Shown: one piece after another, positions 38,789 through 47,174 of the stretch
Layout of the letters: the number at the start of each line of letters is the position of its first letter
Position numbering within the stretch: the stretch's first letter is position 1
Assembly (NCBI RefSeq): GCF_900106015.1
Contig: NZ_LT629797.1
Location: forward strand, 3,348,001 to 3,412,000
Length of the DNA: 64,000 nt
From: Pseudomonas sihuiensis
GTDB taxonomy: Bacteria; Pseudomonadota; Gammaproteobacteria; Pseudomonadales; Pseudomonadaceae
Reading direction: 5' to 3'
Made by a program: the position numbers and the translations under genes
Notes under the pieces: generated by a model
Databases searched by the model: none
Told to the model about the DNA's origin: nothing
Seen by the model: the letters and a program-made list of their open reading frames with translations, nothing else

Positions 38789-39049
38789 ATGACCTCTCTC
38801 TACGACGTTTCGGAAATGCTGAAACAGGCGCGCGGTGACGCGAAACTGAGCCAGGAAGCGCTGGCCAGTCGTGCTGGCGTCTCGCGCACCACCGTAGCCC
38901 GTATGGAAACCCTGGCCAAAGGCGATATGAGTGTCTCGGCGCTGGTTCGCCTGTTGGAAGCGGCAGGTTACGACCTGAAGCTGGTCAAGGCCGGACACCA
39001 ACGCACGGTCGAAGACATCCTCGACGAGCAACGCTCAGGGAGTGCTTGA
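38789..39049 (+). CDS. hipB: HipB-type antitoxin, XRE-family repressor
   Basis: 86 residues from ATG 38789 (MTSLYDVSEMLKQAR). A helix-turn-helix is seen at about residues 20-45 (SQEALASRAGVSRTTVARMETLAKG), continuing into a second helix pair (MSVSALVRLLEAAGYDLKLV). AGGGG lies 6 bases before the start; the longer reading from 38720 would begin inside the operator array. The TGA ends 2 bp before hipA ATG, so the pair is coupled. Expected roles: binding HipA and the upstream palindromes, giving autorepression. Confidence 0.85.
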   Translation: MTSLYDVSEMLKQARGDAKLSQEALASRAGVSRTTVARMETLAKGDMSVSALVRLLEAAGYDLKLVKAGHQRTVEDILDEQRSGSA

Positions 39050-39051
39050 GC

Positions 39052-40386
39052 ATGATCCTCGACGTCCACGTCAGCTCACGGCGGGTGGCCAAACTCTCTC
39101 GGGAGCGCGATGAATATGTGCTGAAGTACCTACCGGGCACAGCAGCGGAAGACTTTGTCAGCCTGACGATGCCGGTACGAGAAGAAGCTTGGCGCTGGCC
39201 GCGCGACCTCTTCCCGTTCTTCCGGCAAAACCTGCCCGAGGGGTATCTGCTGGGCGTTATCCGCGAAGAATTTGGCCCGCTGCTCGATGGTACCGACCTG
39301 TCCCTGCTGGGCGTGGTGGGCGGCACCGGCATCGGCAGAGTCTCGGTCACGCCAGAGGGTGTTGAGCCCGGCGTCGAAATGGCGCCGCTGGAGATAGAAC
39401 AGCTGCTCAAAGCGGAAAACACCAGCGAACGGTTCGCCGCACTGGTGCGGCAATACGCTCGGGTCGCCGTATCGGGGGTCGTGCCAAAGTTCATTGCCAC
39501 CGACGCCATCGACCCTCGTGAACCGCTGGGCAAGCCGACCCTGCGCACAGGCTTTCACATCATCAAGGGCTCTGACGAAACCACCCCTTTTCTGGGCTTC
39601 AACGAGTTCTACACTATGCGCGTACTGGAGCGACTGAACGTCGTGCCGGTCGCTGCCTGCCGCATGTCTGAAGACGGCAAGGTCCTGGTAGTAGATCGCT
39701 TCGACGTGGACGAACACGGCATCCCCCGTTATGGCGTTGAGGATGCCTGCGGGCTGCTGGGTTTGCCGCCCCATGAAAAGTACGCTCCCACCACCGAGCG
39801 GGTTTGGAATGCCACACGCGCCTACATCCCCGCTGACCGCCTGCAAGCGCAGCGCGAGCACCTGGGCTGGCATCTGCTCACCAACTACGTGGTACGCAAT
39901 GCCGACTGCCACGCGAAGAACATCGCGCTGTTCTACTCCTCCCTATCTGACGTGGGCTTCACGCCGGTCTATGACCTGGTGACCACTCAGGCCTACCCGC
40001 GCTTTGCCAGCAACCCGCCAGGCCTGTCCGTGGGAGGCAGACAAACCTGGACACCGGGTCGATCCCTGGAAACCTTCTTCAAGTCCGTACTGGGCATTGG
40101 CCCGAGCAAATACGCGGCCATGCTCGAGCAACTCTGCGAGTCCGCCGTAGAGGTCGGCAAGGAAGTCATCGAAGCCGCAAAGAACGAGCCCGCCTGGCGC
40201 GACGTAGCCAAGCATATGGTGCATGCGTGGAACGAAGGCATGGAAACAGTCCGCAGCCCCAAAGCCGCCCCGCACTTTCGTGGCCTCGATAGCGCCATCG
40301 AAGACGCCGGCTTCTCCGGCCCGCGCAAACCTGAGCGCAGCAGAGAAGTGATTGGCCGCTCCGAATTGCTGGCGAAGAAGCGCTAA
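39052..40386 (+). CDS. hipA: HipA-type serine/threonine kinase toxin
   Basis: 444 residues from ATG 39052. The N-terminal HipA_N domain (MILDVHVSSRRVAKLSRERD) is followed by the kinase: a Gly-rich loop SGVVPKF (about 145), HIIKGSDE (nucleotide-binding Lys), catalytic loop NADCHAKNIALF (about 285-296) and metal-binding YDLVTT. The catalytic Asp and Asn are present, so it looks active. E. coli HipA phosphorylates GltX and causes persistence; relatives vary in target, so the target here is unknown. Its compact gene organisation with hipB and its place next to a tRNA suggest horizontal acquisition. Confidence 0.87.
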   Translation: MILDVHVSSRRVAKLSRERDEYVLKYLPGTAAEDFVSLTMPVREEAWRWPRDLFPFFRQNLPEGYLLGVIREEFGPLLDGTDLSLLGVVGGTGIGRVSVTPEGVEPGVEMAPLEIEQLLKAENTSERFAALVRQYARVAVSGVVPKFIATDAIDPREPLGKPTLRTGFHIIKGSDETTPFLGFNEFYTMRVLERLNVVPVAACRMSEDGKVLVVDRFDVDEHGIPRYGVEDACGLLGLPPHEKYAPTTERVWNATRAYIPADRLQAQREHLGWHLLTNYVVRNADCHAKNIALFYSSLSDVGFTPVYDLVTTQAYPRFASNPPGLSVGGRQTWTPGRSLETFFKSVLGIGPSKYAAMLEQLCESAVEVGKEVIEAAKNEPAWRDVAKHMVHAWNEGMETVRSPKAAPHFRGLDSAIEDAGFSGPRKPERSREVIGRSELLAKKR

Positions 40387-40448
40387 CCAGCAAGCGACAC
40401 GACAGTCCAACGAACATCAGGTGAGAAGACCGTGAGCCAGATAGTCCT

Positions 40449-40493
40449 TATTCGGCTCACCAAATGAGCCGAATAGGCGCGCTAATCGGCTCA
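40449..40493. promoter_or_regulatory. Orphan palindrome with a third half-site downstream of hipA
   Basis: TATTCGGCTCA-CCAAA-TGAGCCGAATA (40449-40475) has 11-bp perfect arms; a further half-site TAATCGGCTCA follows at 40483-40493. No T-run follows on either strand, so it is not an obvious terminator. On the minus strand an AGGAG ribosome site precedes ATG 40494 and a 25-codon frame (to 40417), so this may be the remaining front end and control region of a deleted gene. The rest of 40500-40630 shows nothing I can assign. Confidence 0.5.
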
Positions 40494-40630
40494 TGAACAA
40501 AAACTCCTGCCAAATGACCCGGCCTGGACCGGGCAGCTGTCTTGTCGGCCGCGCTCAGCCCTGCGCAATGCCCCCAAACCTGGCGTAACCGCCCAACGGC
40601 CATAGGACAATGGTCGCGATCCCCGAGAAG

Positions 40631-40781
40631 GGTGCCTCTAAAAACGTAGGCGAGGCAGTCAGCACAAGGCAAAAGCAGGCGAGGAACGGTCGGAGTCGCG
40701 GGCGACTGTACTTTTGTACATGAGCATTCCGAGCCTGCTTTTAACGCAGTGATGACAACGCAGGTAGTTTTTAGGGGCTCC
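40631..40781. mobile_element. MITE-like element, copy 2 (upstream of the NERD gene)
   Basis: A 151-bp non-coding element with 15-bp terminal inverted repeats, two mismatches (GGTGCCTCTAAAAAC at 40631-40645; GTTTTTAGGGGCTCC at 40767-40781). Inside: AAAAGCAGGC/GCCTGCTTTT (10 bp perfect) enclosing TGTAC-TTTT-GTACA, then ATGAGCATTCCGA. The internal layout and ATGAGCANTCCGA-to-TTTTAACGCAG segment match copy 1 at 22931-23070, though the ends differ. Confidence 0.65.
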
Positions 40782-40900
40782 CTTGAGCCATTGAGAGCAA
40801 TAAGCCATCATCCAGATCAGTGCCAGGCAACTGGATTTCGGCACGCCTGCTCGCTCGTACAACGAGCGCCACTCAAGCGGCTTTGCTCACGGAAGAAAAT

Positions 40901-41671
40901 ATGGACGTCGGCCTTATTCTTCGCCCGCTTATAGACAGCCTGTTCTGGTTGATTCCAGCAGCCCTGCTGATCGGCCTGCTCAAATCGCCCTGGGCCAAGG
41001 GGCAGATCGGTGAACTGCTGGTACGCCTGTTCGCCCATTGGCAGCTGGACAAACAGACCTACCGCCGCCTGCACAACGTCACACTGAATACGCCAGACGG
41101 CACCACGCAGATCGACCACGTATTCCTCTCGCCTTACGGCATCTTCGTGCTGGAAACGAAGAACATGAGCGGCTGGATCTTCGGCAGCGAAAAGCAGGCG
41201 CAGTGGACGCAGAAGCTCTACAAACGCACCTTCAAATTCCAGAACCCGTTGCGCCAGAACTACAAACACCTCAAAGCCCTGGAAGCCACCCTTGGCGTCA
41301 GCCCAGAACACCTGCATTCGGTCATCACCTTCGTCGGCGGCAGCACCTTCAAGACCGAAGTGCCGGCCAACGTGACCCAAGGCATCGGCTTTATCCGCTA
41401 TATCCAGTCATTCCAGCAGCAGGTATTCAGCGAGTCTGAAGTCGACGCCATGCTGCACACCCTGCATACCGGCCGCCGCGCGCCGACCCTCGCCACACAT
41501 CGCGAGCATTTGCAGAACCTCAAACGCCGTAGCGATCCGACAGCCGAGCGGCAATGTCCGAAATGCGGTAGTGCGCTGCTGATTCGTACCATGAAATCAG
41601 GGGCGAAAGCGGGACAGCAGTTCTGGGGATGCTCGGGTTTTCCGAAGTGCAGGACGATGCAGAATCTTTGA
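40901..41671 (+). CDS. NERD-domain nuclease-like protein with topoisomerase-type zinc ribbon
   Basis: 256 residues from ATG 40901 with GGAAG upstream. An N-terminal transmembrane segment (about 7-27, LIDSLFWLIPAALLIGLL) precedes a NERD domain (about 35-155). Within it GQIGELLV, the Asp of TTQIDHVFLSPYGIFVLETKN and the ETKN core resemble the D-ExK active site of restriction-like nucleases. A C-terminal C4 zinc ribbon (CPKCGSALLIRT...WGCSGFPKC, about 220-250) follows. Such fusions occur in many genomes, often in accessory regions; a role in processing foreign DNA is inferred only. Confidence 0.8.
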   Translation: MDVGLILRPLIDSLFWLIPAALLIGLLKSPWAKGQIGELLVRLFAHWQLDKQTYRRLHNVTLNTPDGTTQIDHVFLSPYGIFVLETKNMSGWIFGSEKQAQWTQKLYKRTFKFQNPLRQNYKHLKALEATLGVSPEHLHSVITFVGGSTFKTEVPANVTQGIGFIRYIQSFQQQVFSESEVDAMLHTLHTGRRAPTLATHREHLQNLKRRSDPTAERQCPKCGSALLIRTMKSGAKAGQQFWGCSGFPKCRTMQNL

Positions 41672-41811
41672 GAGATAGAACATGGAGGCCATTGAGTCCC
41701 ACGCGCAAGAACGAATCTATCCCCTGCTTTTAATACCTGTTTATTGCCTTCATCACCATGAGGGCAGGCAATTCCTCGAAGTACATTAGAAACCTCGAAA
41801 GGAGTAGCAAC

Positions 41812-42885
41812 ATGGCAGTACCACTGGATGGCGTGTTGAGTCAGGCCCAGCGCGAGAGTTTGGAAATTGTCAGCTTCATCTTCCACATCATCGACGCAGA
41901 TGCTGGAGAGGATGAAGACGTTATTTTCCTCGACGAGGTGCAACTACAGGCCGCCCAAAAAAAGTTCTTTCTAGATCGGCTGCGTGATATCGCCGAAGGC
42001 ACGCAATATGTGTTCAAGCAGGACGCCGTACACCTGAAAGAGAAGTGCCAACAGCTGGTTGAGGCGCCGGATAGATTCATCGAGCTTTCACGCCAGATCA
42101 CCACAGATTTTTCCGGCCGCCACCAAGGGCAAATGTCGGCTGGCGTATTCATCGTATCCATTGTGAAGTACCTAGCGGCCGCACATGATTGGAGGCAGCT
42201 AGTTTTCCTAGTAAAAATGGACAAGCAACCCTCGTTTACTTACAGCTACGAGGAAAAGGATGGTCGAAGAGTCGCTGTTATCAATGAGGTTCAAAACTCT
42301 CTCAATGAGAGTAAGCACGCCATTCAAAAGAGCGCCTTGATAGATGTCTCTGACCAGTTTGCATGGGATGTACTAGCTTTTGACCGGGTGAAGAAACCGG
42401 GATTGGGTGACTACTTTAGAGCTTTCCTCGGGGTAACAGAGCGCCAGCAGGACGCCGTATTAACAAGGACAGCTCATGGCCAGGTACGGAAATGGGCGAA
42501 AAAGCTGGCCGCTGAACATCTACCACCCGGGGAGGATCTGAATACCTTTGCGGGAAGGTCGCTCAACTACCTCAATGACCATGACGTCTTTGATACAGAC
42601 GATTACCTCAACGCTGTGGTACGTGACGAAGATGCTGATCGTAAAGCATTGCTTATGGGGTCTTTGCGGGAGGCTCTTGCCGAAGCTGGCGTCGCAGGGC
42701 AACAATTCCGCCCCCAGCCCGCTTCTTTGCGTACTAGAGAGCGAAAGCAGGTCTACCAAACGCTTGAGGGTGTCACTATTTCTTTTGAAGGGAGCGCCGA
42801 GGCGGTTGGTATGGCCATCGAGCAGCTAGGTAATGGTCGGGCCCGAGTTACCATTGAAACGAATCGGCTGGACGCCAAAGGTTGA
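41812..42885 (+). CDS. NdpA/YejK-type nucleoid-associated protein (NA37 family)
   Basis: 357 residues from ATG 41812 with AAAGGAG 9 bases upstream. Family features: an N-terminal domain of about 130 residues, then LVFLVKMDKQPSFTYSYEEKDGRRVAVINEVQNSLNES cut by conserved Lys/Ser positions, IQKSALIDVSD and WDVLAFDR. It binds DNA in characterised relatives. Base composition is clearly lower in GC than the flanking core genes, consistent with transfer. It is probably a second, accessory copy rather than the core yejK. The next gene starts 6 bp after its stop with GAGGAA inside the junction, so the two form an operon. Confidence 0.78.
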   Translation: MAVPLDGVLSQAQRESLEIVSFIFHIIDADAGEDEDVIFLDEVQLQAAQKKFFLDRLRDIAEGTQYVFKQDAVHLKEKCQQLVEAPDRFIELSRQITTDFSGRHQGQMSAGVFIVSIVKYLAAAHDWRQLVFLVKMDKQPSFTYSYEEKDGRRVAVINEVQNSLNESKHAIQKSALIDVSDQFAWDVLAFDRVKKPGLGDYFRAFLGVTERQQDAVLTRTAHGQVRKWAKKLAAEHLPPGEDLNTFAGRSLNYLNDHDVFDTDDYLNAVVRDEDADRKALLMGSLREALAEAGVAGQQFRPQPASLRTRERKQVYQTLEGVTISFEGSAEAVGMAIEQLGNGRARVTIETNRLDAKG

Positions 42886-42891
42886 GGAATC

Positions 42892-44337
42892 ATGCCCGCT
42901 ATAGCGGATCTACTTAAAGCGACCCTTGAATTGCGTGGCCATGCCACGCAATTCTTTGATGAGAGCTTTCGCCTAACGGTGGAGGGCGAGTCGCTGAGTG
43001 GGGCCGTGAAAGCAGCTCTTCAACAGATTGATTCGCTAGCCAGACAACTCAATATTGAGGCACCTATTGTCATGATCTCGGGTGCGGCAGTGGATACAGC
43101 CGAACTGGCATCGGACACTTTCGATGACGAGCCATGGAGGTTGGTCTTTGGCAAGTCTCCACTTGCTCAGAAAATGTGCGCCCGGGACGACGAAAATACG
43201 CTGTTGTTCTTCACGACTGACGGCTTCCTGGAATGGGTGGGGCGTCTTGATCCGTTCCAATACCCCGGTAAAAATGAGCCTGACCTCGCTCGCCCGACGA
43301 CGATTCGAGTCAACGGACTGACCGCTGCATTTGGTGGACCGTTGCTTTGGGTATTACCACCGACGGAGCAGGTGTCGAGCATCCCGACCAACAAACTACC
43401 TGATCAGTCAGATGTCCATGGGTTGATCCACACCAATGCAGTGAAGCCTCTTCGGGTTTGCCCAAGCGCCTATGCACTGACCTGGTGAGATATCGGCAGC
43501 CCTACGGCTCAGCCTCTGGTTCGTTTGAGTGCATGCGCCCTAGCTGCGTGCCTAGTTCAAGAGCTTAAGCACACTGACGATGGCTATGACGCCACCCTTC
43601 GGGGTACCAAACGGCTTTCATTGCCGCTCTACGACAGCAGACAAGAGGTAAGTGCTGAGGCTCTTTCCCAGCTGGCAGAAGCCGTCTGCTGGGTCTATGA
43701 GGAGCGCCCCGAGACCCGCCTCAGACTTGTCATGGATCGACTGTCCATTGACATCGAGCATGGCCAAACGCTTTTAGCGGGAACAGAGAAATACCTTGCA
43801 GTAGCACTACAACAAGCCCGCGACAGCTACACCTTTGTGATTCTTGACCGTAAGGATGCCTATCACAAAGAGGTTCGCGAACTCATGAAGGACATGAAAT
43901 CCCAAGCTGATCTCTACGCTTCCAAGGTCCGGGATCTGGTGAGCTCGCTTACCCGAGACATTCTCAGCGTTTTGGTTTTCATTGGGTTTTCATTCATAGG
44001 TAAGTTCGATCAGAGAAACATTCACGTTCTGCTAGAAAGCACCGAGCTGTCCCTGCTGGTTAAATTTCTGGCGGGCTACTTATTGCTTTCTTGCGTTCTT
44101 CAATTCATCTCGCATCTCCGAGATGCAAGCCTTGCTTATGAAGAGAGCAGAACCTGGCTTGATGTGCTACAGCATTACTCCTCTCGATCTGACAAGCAGG
44201 ATCGATTCCTCACACCGATAGACAGGCGCCGAGTAACTCTTTTCGTCGCGATGGGAATTATTGGCGTGATCTACGCCATCCTGATTCTGGTTACTTGGAA
44301 CCTCCCCTTTACAGTCGAGCTGCTGCTAGCCCAGTAG
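42892..44337 (+). pseudogene. Unrecognised cytosolic-plus-membrane gene interrupted by one in-frame TGA
   Basis: One reading frame of 482 codons runs from ATG 42892 to 44337, broken only by a TGA at 43486-43488 (after ...YALTW). The first piece is 198 residues and soluble. The second continues in the same frame (DIGSPTAQPLVRLSACALAACLVQ...); its only early start is a TTG at 43525 without a clear ribosome site. The 3' half has a soluble part, a helical stretch (YHKEVRELMKDMKSQADLY) and three transmembrane helices (about SVLVFIGFSFIG, LVKFLAGYLLLSCVLQFI, VTLFVAMGIIGVIYAILILV). No family recognised. Directly follows the NdpA-like gene; GC is low. Either a recent nonsense mutation, a genuine split into two proteins, or a sequencing error. 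Confidence 0.7.
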
Positions 44338-44689
44338 CAAGAGGTTAAAAGTCCCGCTCGCCACACACCACCCATCATGACGTCGTATTCGTTTCTGGCG
44401 CCCATTCACCAACTCAATCGAGCTCGCCAGTCATCGTTTCACGAACAATCGAGGACAGGCCACGTTTACCTCAGGCTGAAATGCGACTCCTGATGACAGA
44501 TTCGCTAGCACAAAGCTGCACATGAATGGCTCAGCGCACACCTGATCGCTACCATCAGCATGAGATGTATAAAGTAGCCCTCCTCCCCCCTGCCACGTAA
44601 CCGCCACATTCTCCCTGAACCTTTGCCCTTATTGCCCGGTCGGCTTTAAGTACCGTCGCGCTCCGCGGCGCCAGCAAAGGATGCGTGTT
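44338..44689. other. Gap between the variable region and egtB
   Basis: 352 bp without a recognisable gene. GC is moderate, no strong palindrome is seen, and I found no copy of the tRNA 3' end that would mark an attachment site. It must hold the egtB promoter, which I cannot place. A possible -10 (TATAAA near 44568) is weak. Confidence 0.5.
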
Positions 44690-45970
44690 ATGCGAGACCG
44701 CACCAGCAGGATCGCCGTTTCACCGCCGCACCTCGAACAGCTATGGCAGCGTTACCAGCGGGTGCGCGCTGCCAGTGAGCGGCTCTGTGAGCCGCTGGAG
44801 GCCGAGGATTATGTGATCCAGAGCATGGCAGACGTCAGCCCGCCGAAGTGGCATCTGGCGCATGTCACCTGGTTCTTCGAGGCCTTCGTACTGCAGCCCT
44901 TTCTGCCGGGCTATCGCCCGCTGGATGAGCGCTACGACCATCTGTTCAATTCCTATTACAAGACCCACGGCACGCCCTTCGAGCGGGCGCGGCGCGGGTT
45001 GTTGTCGCGGCCGACGGTAAGCGAGGTGTACGCCTATCGCAGCCATGTCGATCTGGCCATGGCGCAGTTGCTCCAGTCAGGCAGCGAACTTGCCGACGAG
45101 GTGCTGCAGCGGGTCGAGCTGGGGCTGGAGCACGAGCAGCAGCATCAGGAGCTGCTGCTGATGGATATCAAGCACATCCTGGCGCAGAACCCCTTGCGCC
45201 CGGTCTATCGTCACGACCTCAAGCCGGGTGGCGCTACTGCAGGCGAGTTGCGCTGGGTCGAATTTCCCGCCGGGCTGCGCCATGTCGGCCATACCGGCGA
45301 GGGCTTTGCCTTCGATTGCGAGCGGCCGCAACACCGGGTATTCGTCGAGGCCTTTCAGTTAGCCAGCCGACCGGTGAGCAATGGCGAGTACCTGGAGTTC
45401 ATCCGCGATGGCGGTTATCGCAGCACGGCGTTGTGGCTGGCGGACGGTTGGGACCATATCCAGCGCGCAGGCTGGCAGGCGCCGCTGTACTGGCAACGCG
45501 AGGGCGACGACTGGCTGGAGCTGACCCTGGGCGGCCCGCGCGCGCTGGATCTGGATGCGCCGGTTTGCCACCTGAGCTACTTCGAGGCCGAGGCCTTCGC
45601 CACCTGGGCGCAGGCGCGTTTGCCACGCGAGGAAGAATGGGAAGTGGCCGCGCAGGACGAACCGCTATGGGGCAACTTCGTCAAAAACGATCACCTGCAG
45701 CCGGTGGCGGCGGGCGCGGGTGATGGCCTGCAGCAGCTCTATGGCGATGTCTGGGAATGGACGGCCAGCGCATACCGGCCCTACCCCGGCTTTCGGCCGC
45801 TGGGCGGCAGCCTGGGTGAGTACAACGGCAAGTTCATGTCCGGGCAGATGGTGCTGCGTGGCGGCAGCTGCGCCACGCCTGAAGACCACGTGCGCCCCAC
45901 CTATCGCAATTTCTTCTACCCCACCATGCGCTGGCAGTTCTCCGGCCTGCGCCTGGCCAAGGAGCTCTGA
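44690..45970 (+). CDS. egtB: Ergothioneine biosynthesis protein EgtB (sulfoxide synthase)
   Basis: 426 residues. Iron-dependent enzyme that joins a thiol (gamma-glutamylcysteine or cysteine) to hercynine with oxygen. N-terminal DinB_2 domain with PPKWHLAHVTWFFE (one iron His) and LGLEHEQQHQE (HX3HXE, two iron His, about residue 145). C-terminal FGE-sulfatase domain (about 190-425) with CHLSYFEAEAFATWA, YGDVWEWT and RGGSCATPEDHVRPTYRNFF. Start ATG 44690 is chosen because AAAGG lies 9 bases upstream; ATG 44681 is too close to it. egtD follows after 2 bp. Which thiol donor is used is not clear from sequence. Confidence 0.88.
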   Translation: MRDRTSRIAVSPPHLEQLWQRYQRVRAASERLCEPLEAEDYVIQSMADVSPPKWHLAHVTWFFEAFVLQPFLPGYRPLDERYDHLFNSYYKTHGTPFERARRGLLSRPTVSEVYAYRSHVDLAMAQLLQSGSELADEVLQRVELGLEHEQQHQELLLMDIKHILAQNPLRPVYRHDLKPGGATAGELRWVEFPAGLRHVGHTGEGFAFDCERPQHRVFVEAFQLASRPVSNGEYLEFIRDGGYRSTALWLADGWDHIQRAGWQAPLYWQREGDDWLELTLGGPRALDLDAPVCHLSYFEAEAFATWAQARLPREEEWEVAAQDEPLWGNFVKNDHLQPVAAGAGDGLQQLYGDVWEWTASAYRPYPGFRPLGGSLGEYNGKFMSGQMVLRGGSCATPEDHVRPTYRNFFYPTMRWQFSGLRLAKEL

Positions 45971-45972
45971 GC

Positions 45973-46935
45973 ATGGCATTGGCAATCCGTACCCACGAAC
46001 AATCCCTGAGCCCGGAACAGGAAAGCCTGCGCGAAGAAGCGCTGCGCGGCTTCGCGGCCAGCCCGAAGACGATGTCACCGAAGTTCTTTTACGATCATCG
46101 CGGCTCGCATCTGTTCGAGCTGATCTGTCAGCAACCGGAGTACTACCCGACGCGTACCGAGGAAACCATTCTGCGCCTGGCGGCGCGCGATATCGCCGAG
46201 CTGGCCGGGCGCAACGCCAGCCTGGTGGAGCTGGGCAGCGGCGCCAGTCGCAAGATCCGCCTGCTGCTCGAAGCCCTGCGCCCGGCGCGTTACCTGGGCA
46301 TCGATATCTCCCGCGAGTTTCTGCATAGCAGCACCCGTCGCCTGGCCGCCGACTATCGCTGGCTCGACGTGCACGCGCTGTGCGCCGACTTCAGCCAGCC
46401 CTTGAAGCTGCCCGCCGAGGCGCTTGGGCAACGGCCGTTGGCGTTCTTTCCCGGCTCCAGCATCGGCAATTTCGACCCGGATGAGGCCCGCGCCTTTCTG
46501 CGCAACCTGCATCAGGCACTGCCGGCAGGCAGTGGCTTGCTGATCGGCGTGGATCTGGTGAAAGACCGCCAGGTGCTGGAGCGCGCCTACAACGATGCGG
46601 CCGGAGTGACTGCACTGTTCAACCTCAACCTGCTCGAGCGCATCCGCAACGAGCTGCACAGCGATATCGACCCACGCCGCTTTCAGCATCGGGCCTTCTA
46701 TAACGAAGCCGAGTCGCGCATCGAGATGCATCTGGTCAGCCGGCAGGCGCAGCGAGTACGCATCGAGGATCGCGTGTTCGACTTCGCCGCTGGCGAAACC
46801 CTGCACACGGAGAACTCCTACAAGTACACGCCCAGCGGTTTTCGTGATCTGGCGGGCGCATGCGGCTTCGCCTCGGTCGCCATGTGGCGCGACCCGGCGC
46901 AGCTGTTCAACGTGCATTTTTTGCGGCGGGAGTGA
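45973..46935 (+). CDS. egtD: L-histidine N-alpha-methyltransferase EgtD
   Basis: 320 residues. Trimethylates histidine to hercynine, the substrate of EgtB. Methyltransf_33 features: SPKFFYDHRGSHLFELIC, SAM motif LVELGSGASRKIRLLLEAL (about 78), FFPGSSIGNFDPDEA, LLIGVDLVKD and C-terminal FHTENSYKY-like LHTENSYKYT. Directly after egtB, so the two-gene cluster suffices for ergothioneine if another enzyme replaces EgtE. Confidence 0.9.
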   Translation: MALAIRTHEQSLSPEQESLREEALRGFAASPKTMSPKFFYDHRGSHLFELICQQPEYYPTRTEETILRLAARDIAELAGRNASLVELGSGASRKIRLLLEALRPARYLGIDISREFLHSSTRRLAADYRWLDVHALCADFSQPLKLPAEALGQRPLAFFPGSSIGNFDPDEARAFLRNLHQALPAGSGLLIGVDLVKDRQVLERAYNDAAGVTALFNLNLLERIRNELHSDIDPRRFQHRAFYNEAESRIEMHLVSRQAQRVRIEDRVFDFAAGETLHTENSYKYTPSGFRDLAGACGFASVAMWRDPAQLFNVHFLRRE

Positions 46936-46958
46936 GGGACGGCGAAAAACCCACCGTA

Positions 46959-47127
46959 GCGTAGGGTGGGTTAGCGGCGCCGAATGCCGAGTATTCCAGA
47001 CGCAGATGAAGGTGGTGCGCCGCGTAACCCACCAGACGATGGACCGCGTTGCGCCGATGGTGGGTTACGCCGCAGCCGACACTGCGAGTCGATCGGCAAT
47101 GTCACAGGCGGCTAACCCACCCTACGC
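46959..47127. repeat. GTAGGGTGGGTTAGC-type repeat with terminal inverted repeats
   Basis: 169 bp bounded by perfect 17-bp inverted repeats (GCGTAGGGTGGGTTAGC at 46959-46975; complement at 47111-47127). An inner GCGTAACCCACCA/TGGTGGGTTACGC pair lies near 47023-47072. It fills most of the egtD-yqaE gap and carries no ORF of note. It resembles short non-autonomous elements common in gamma-proteobacteria. Confidence 0.75.
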
Positions 47128-47174
47128 GAGCAGCGCTCGGCGCCGCTTGCCCAAACACATCAGCCAATAAGGCC

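Noticed and set aside
40457..40672. 71-codon minus-strand open frame after hipA
   Set aside because: No ribosome site and no recognisable domain; it overlaps the MITE-like element and the orphan palindrome.
43486..43488. Selenocysteine insertion at the TGA
   Set aside because: No selenoprotein family is recognised and I see no SECIS-like hairpin directly after the codon; nonsense mutation or error is simpler.
38529..44689. Site-specific integration with direct repeats of the tRNA 3' end
   Set aside because: I looked for a second copy of the T-arm/acceptor sequence up to egtB and saw none; there is also no integrase gene.
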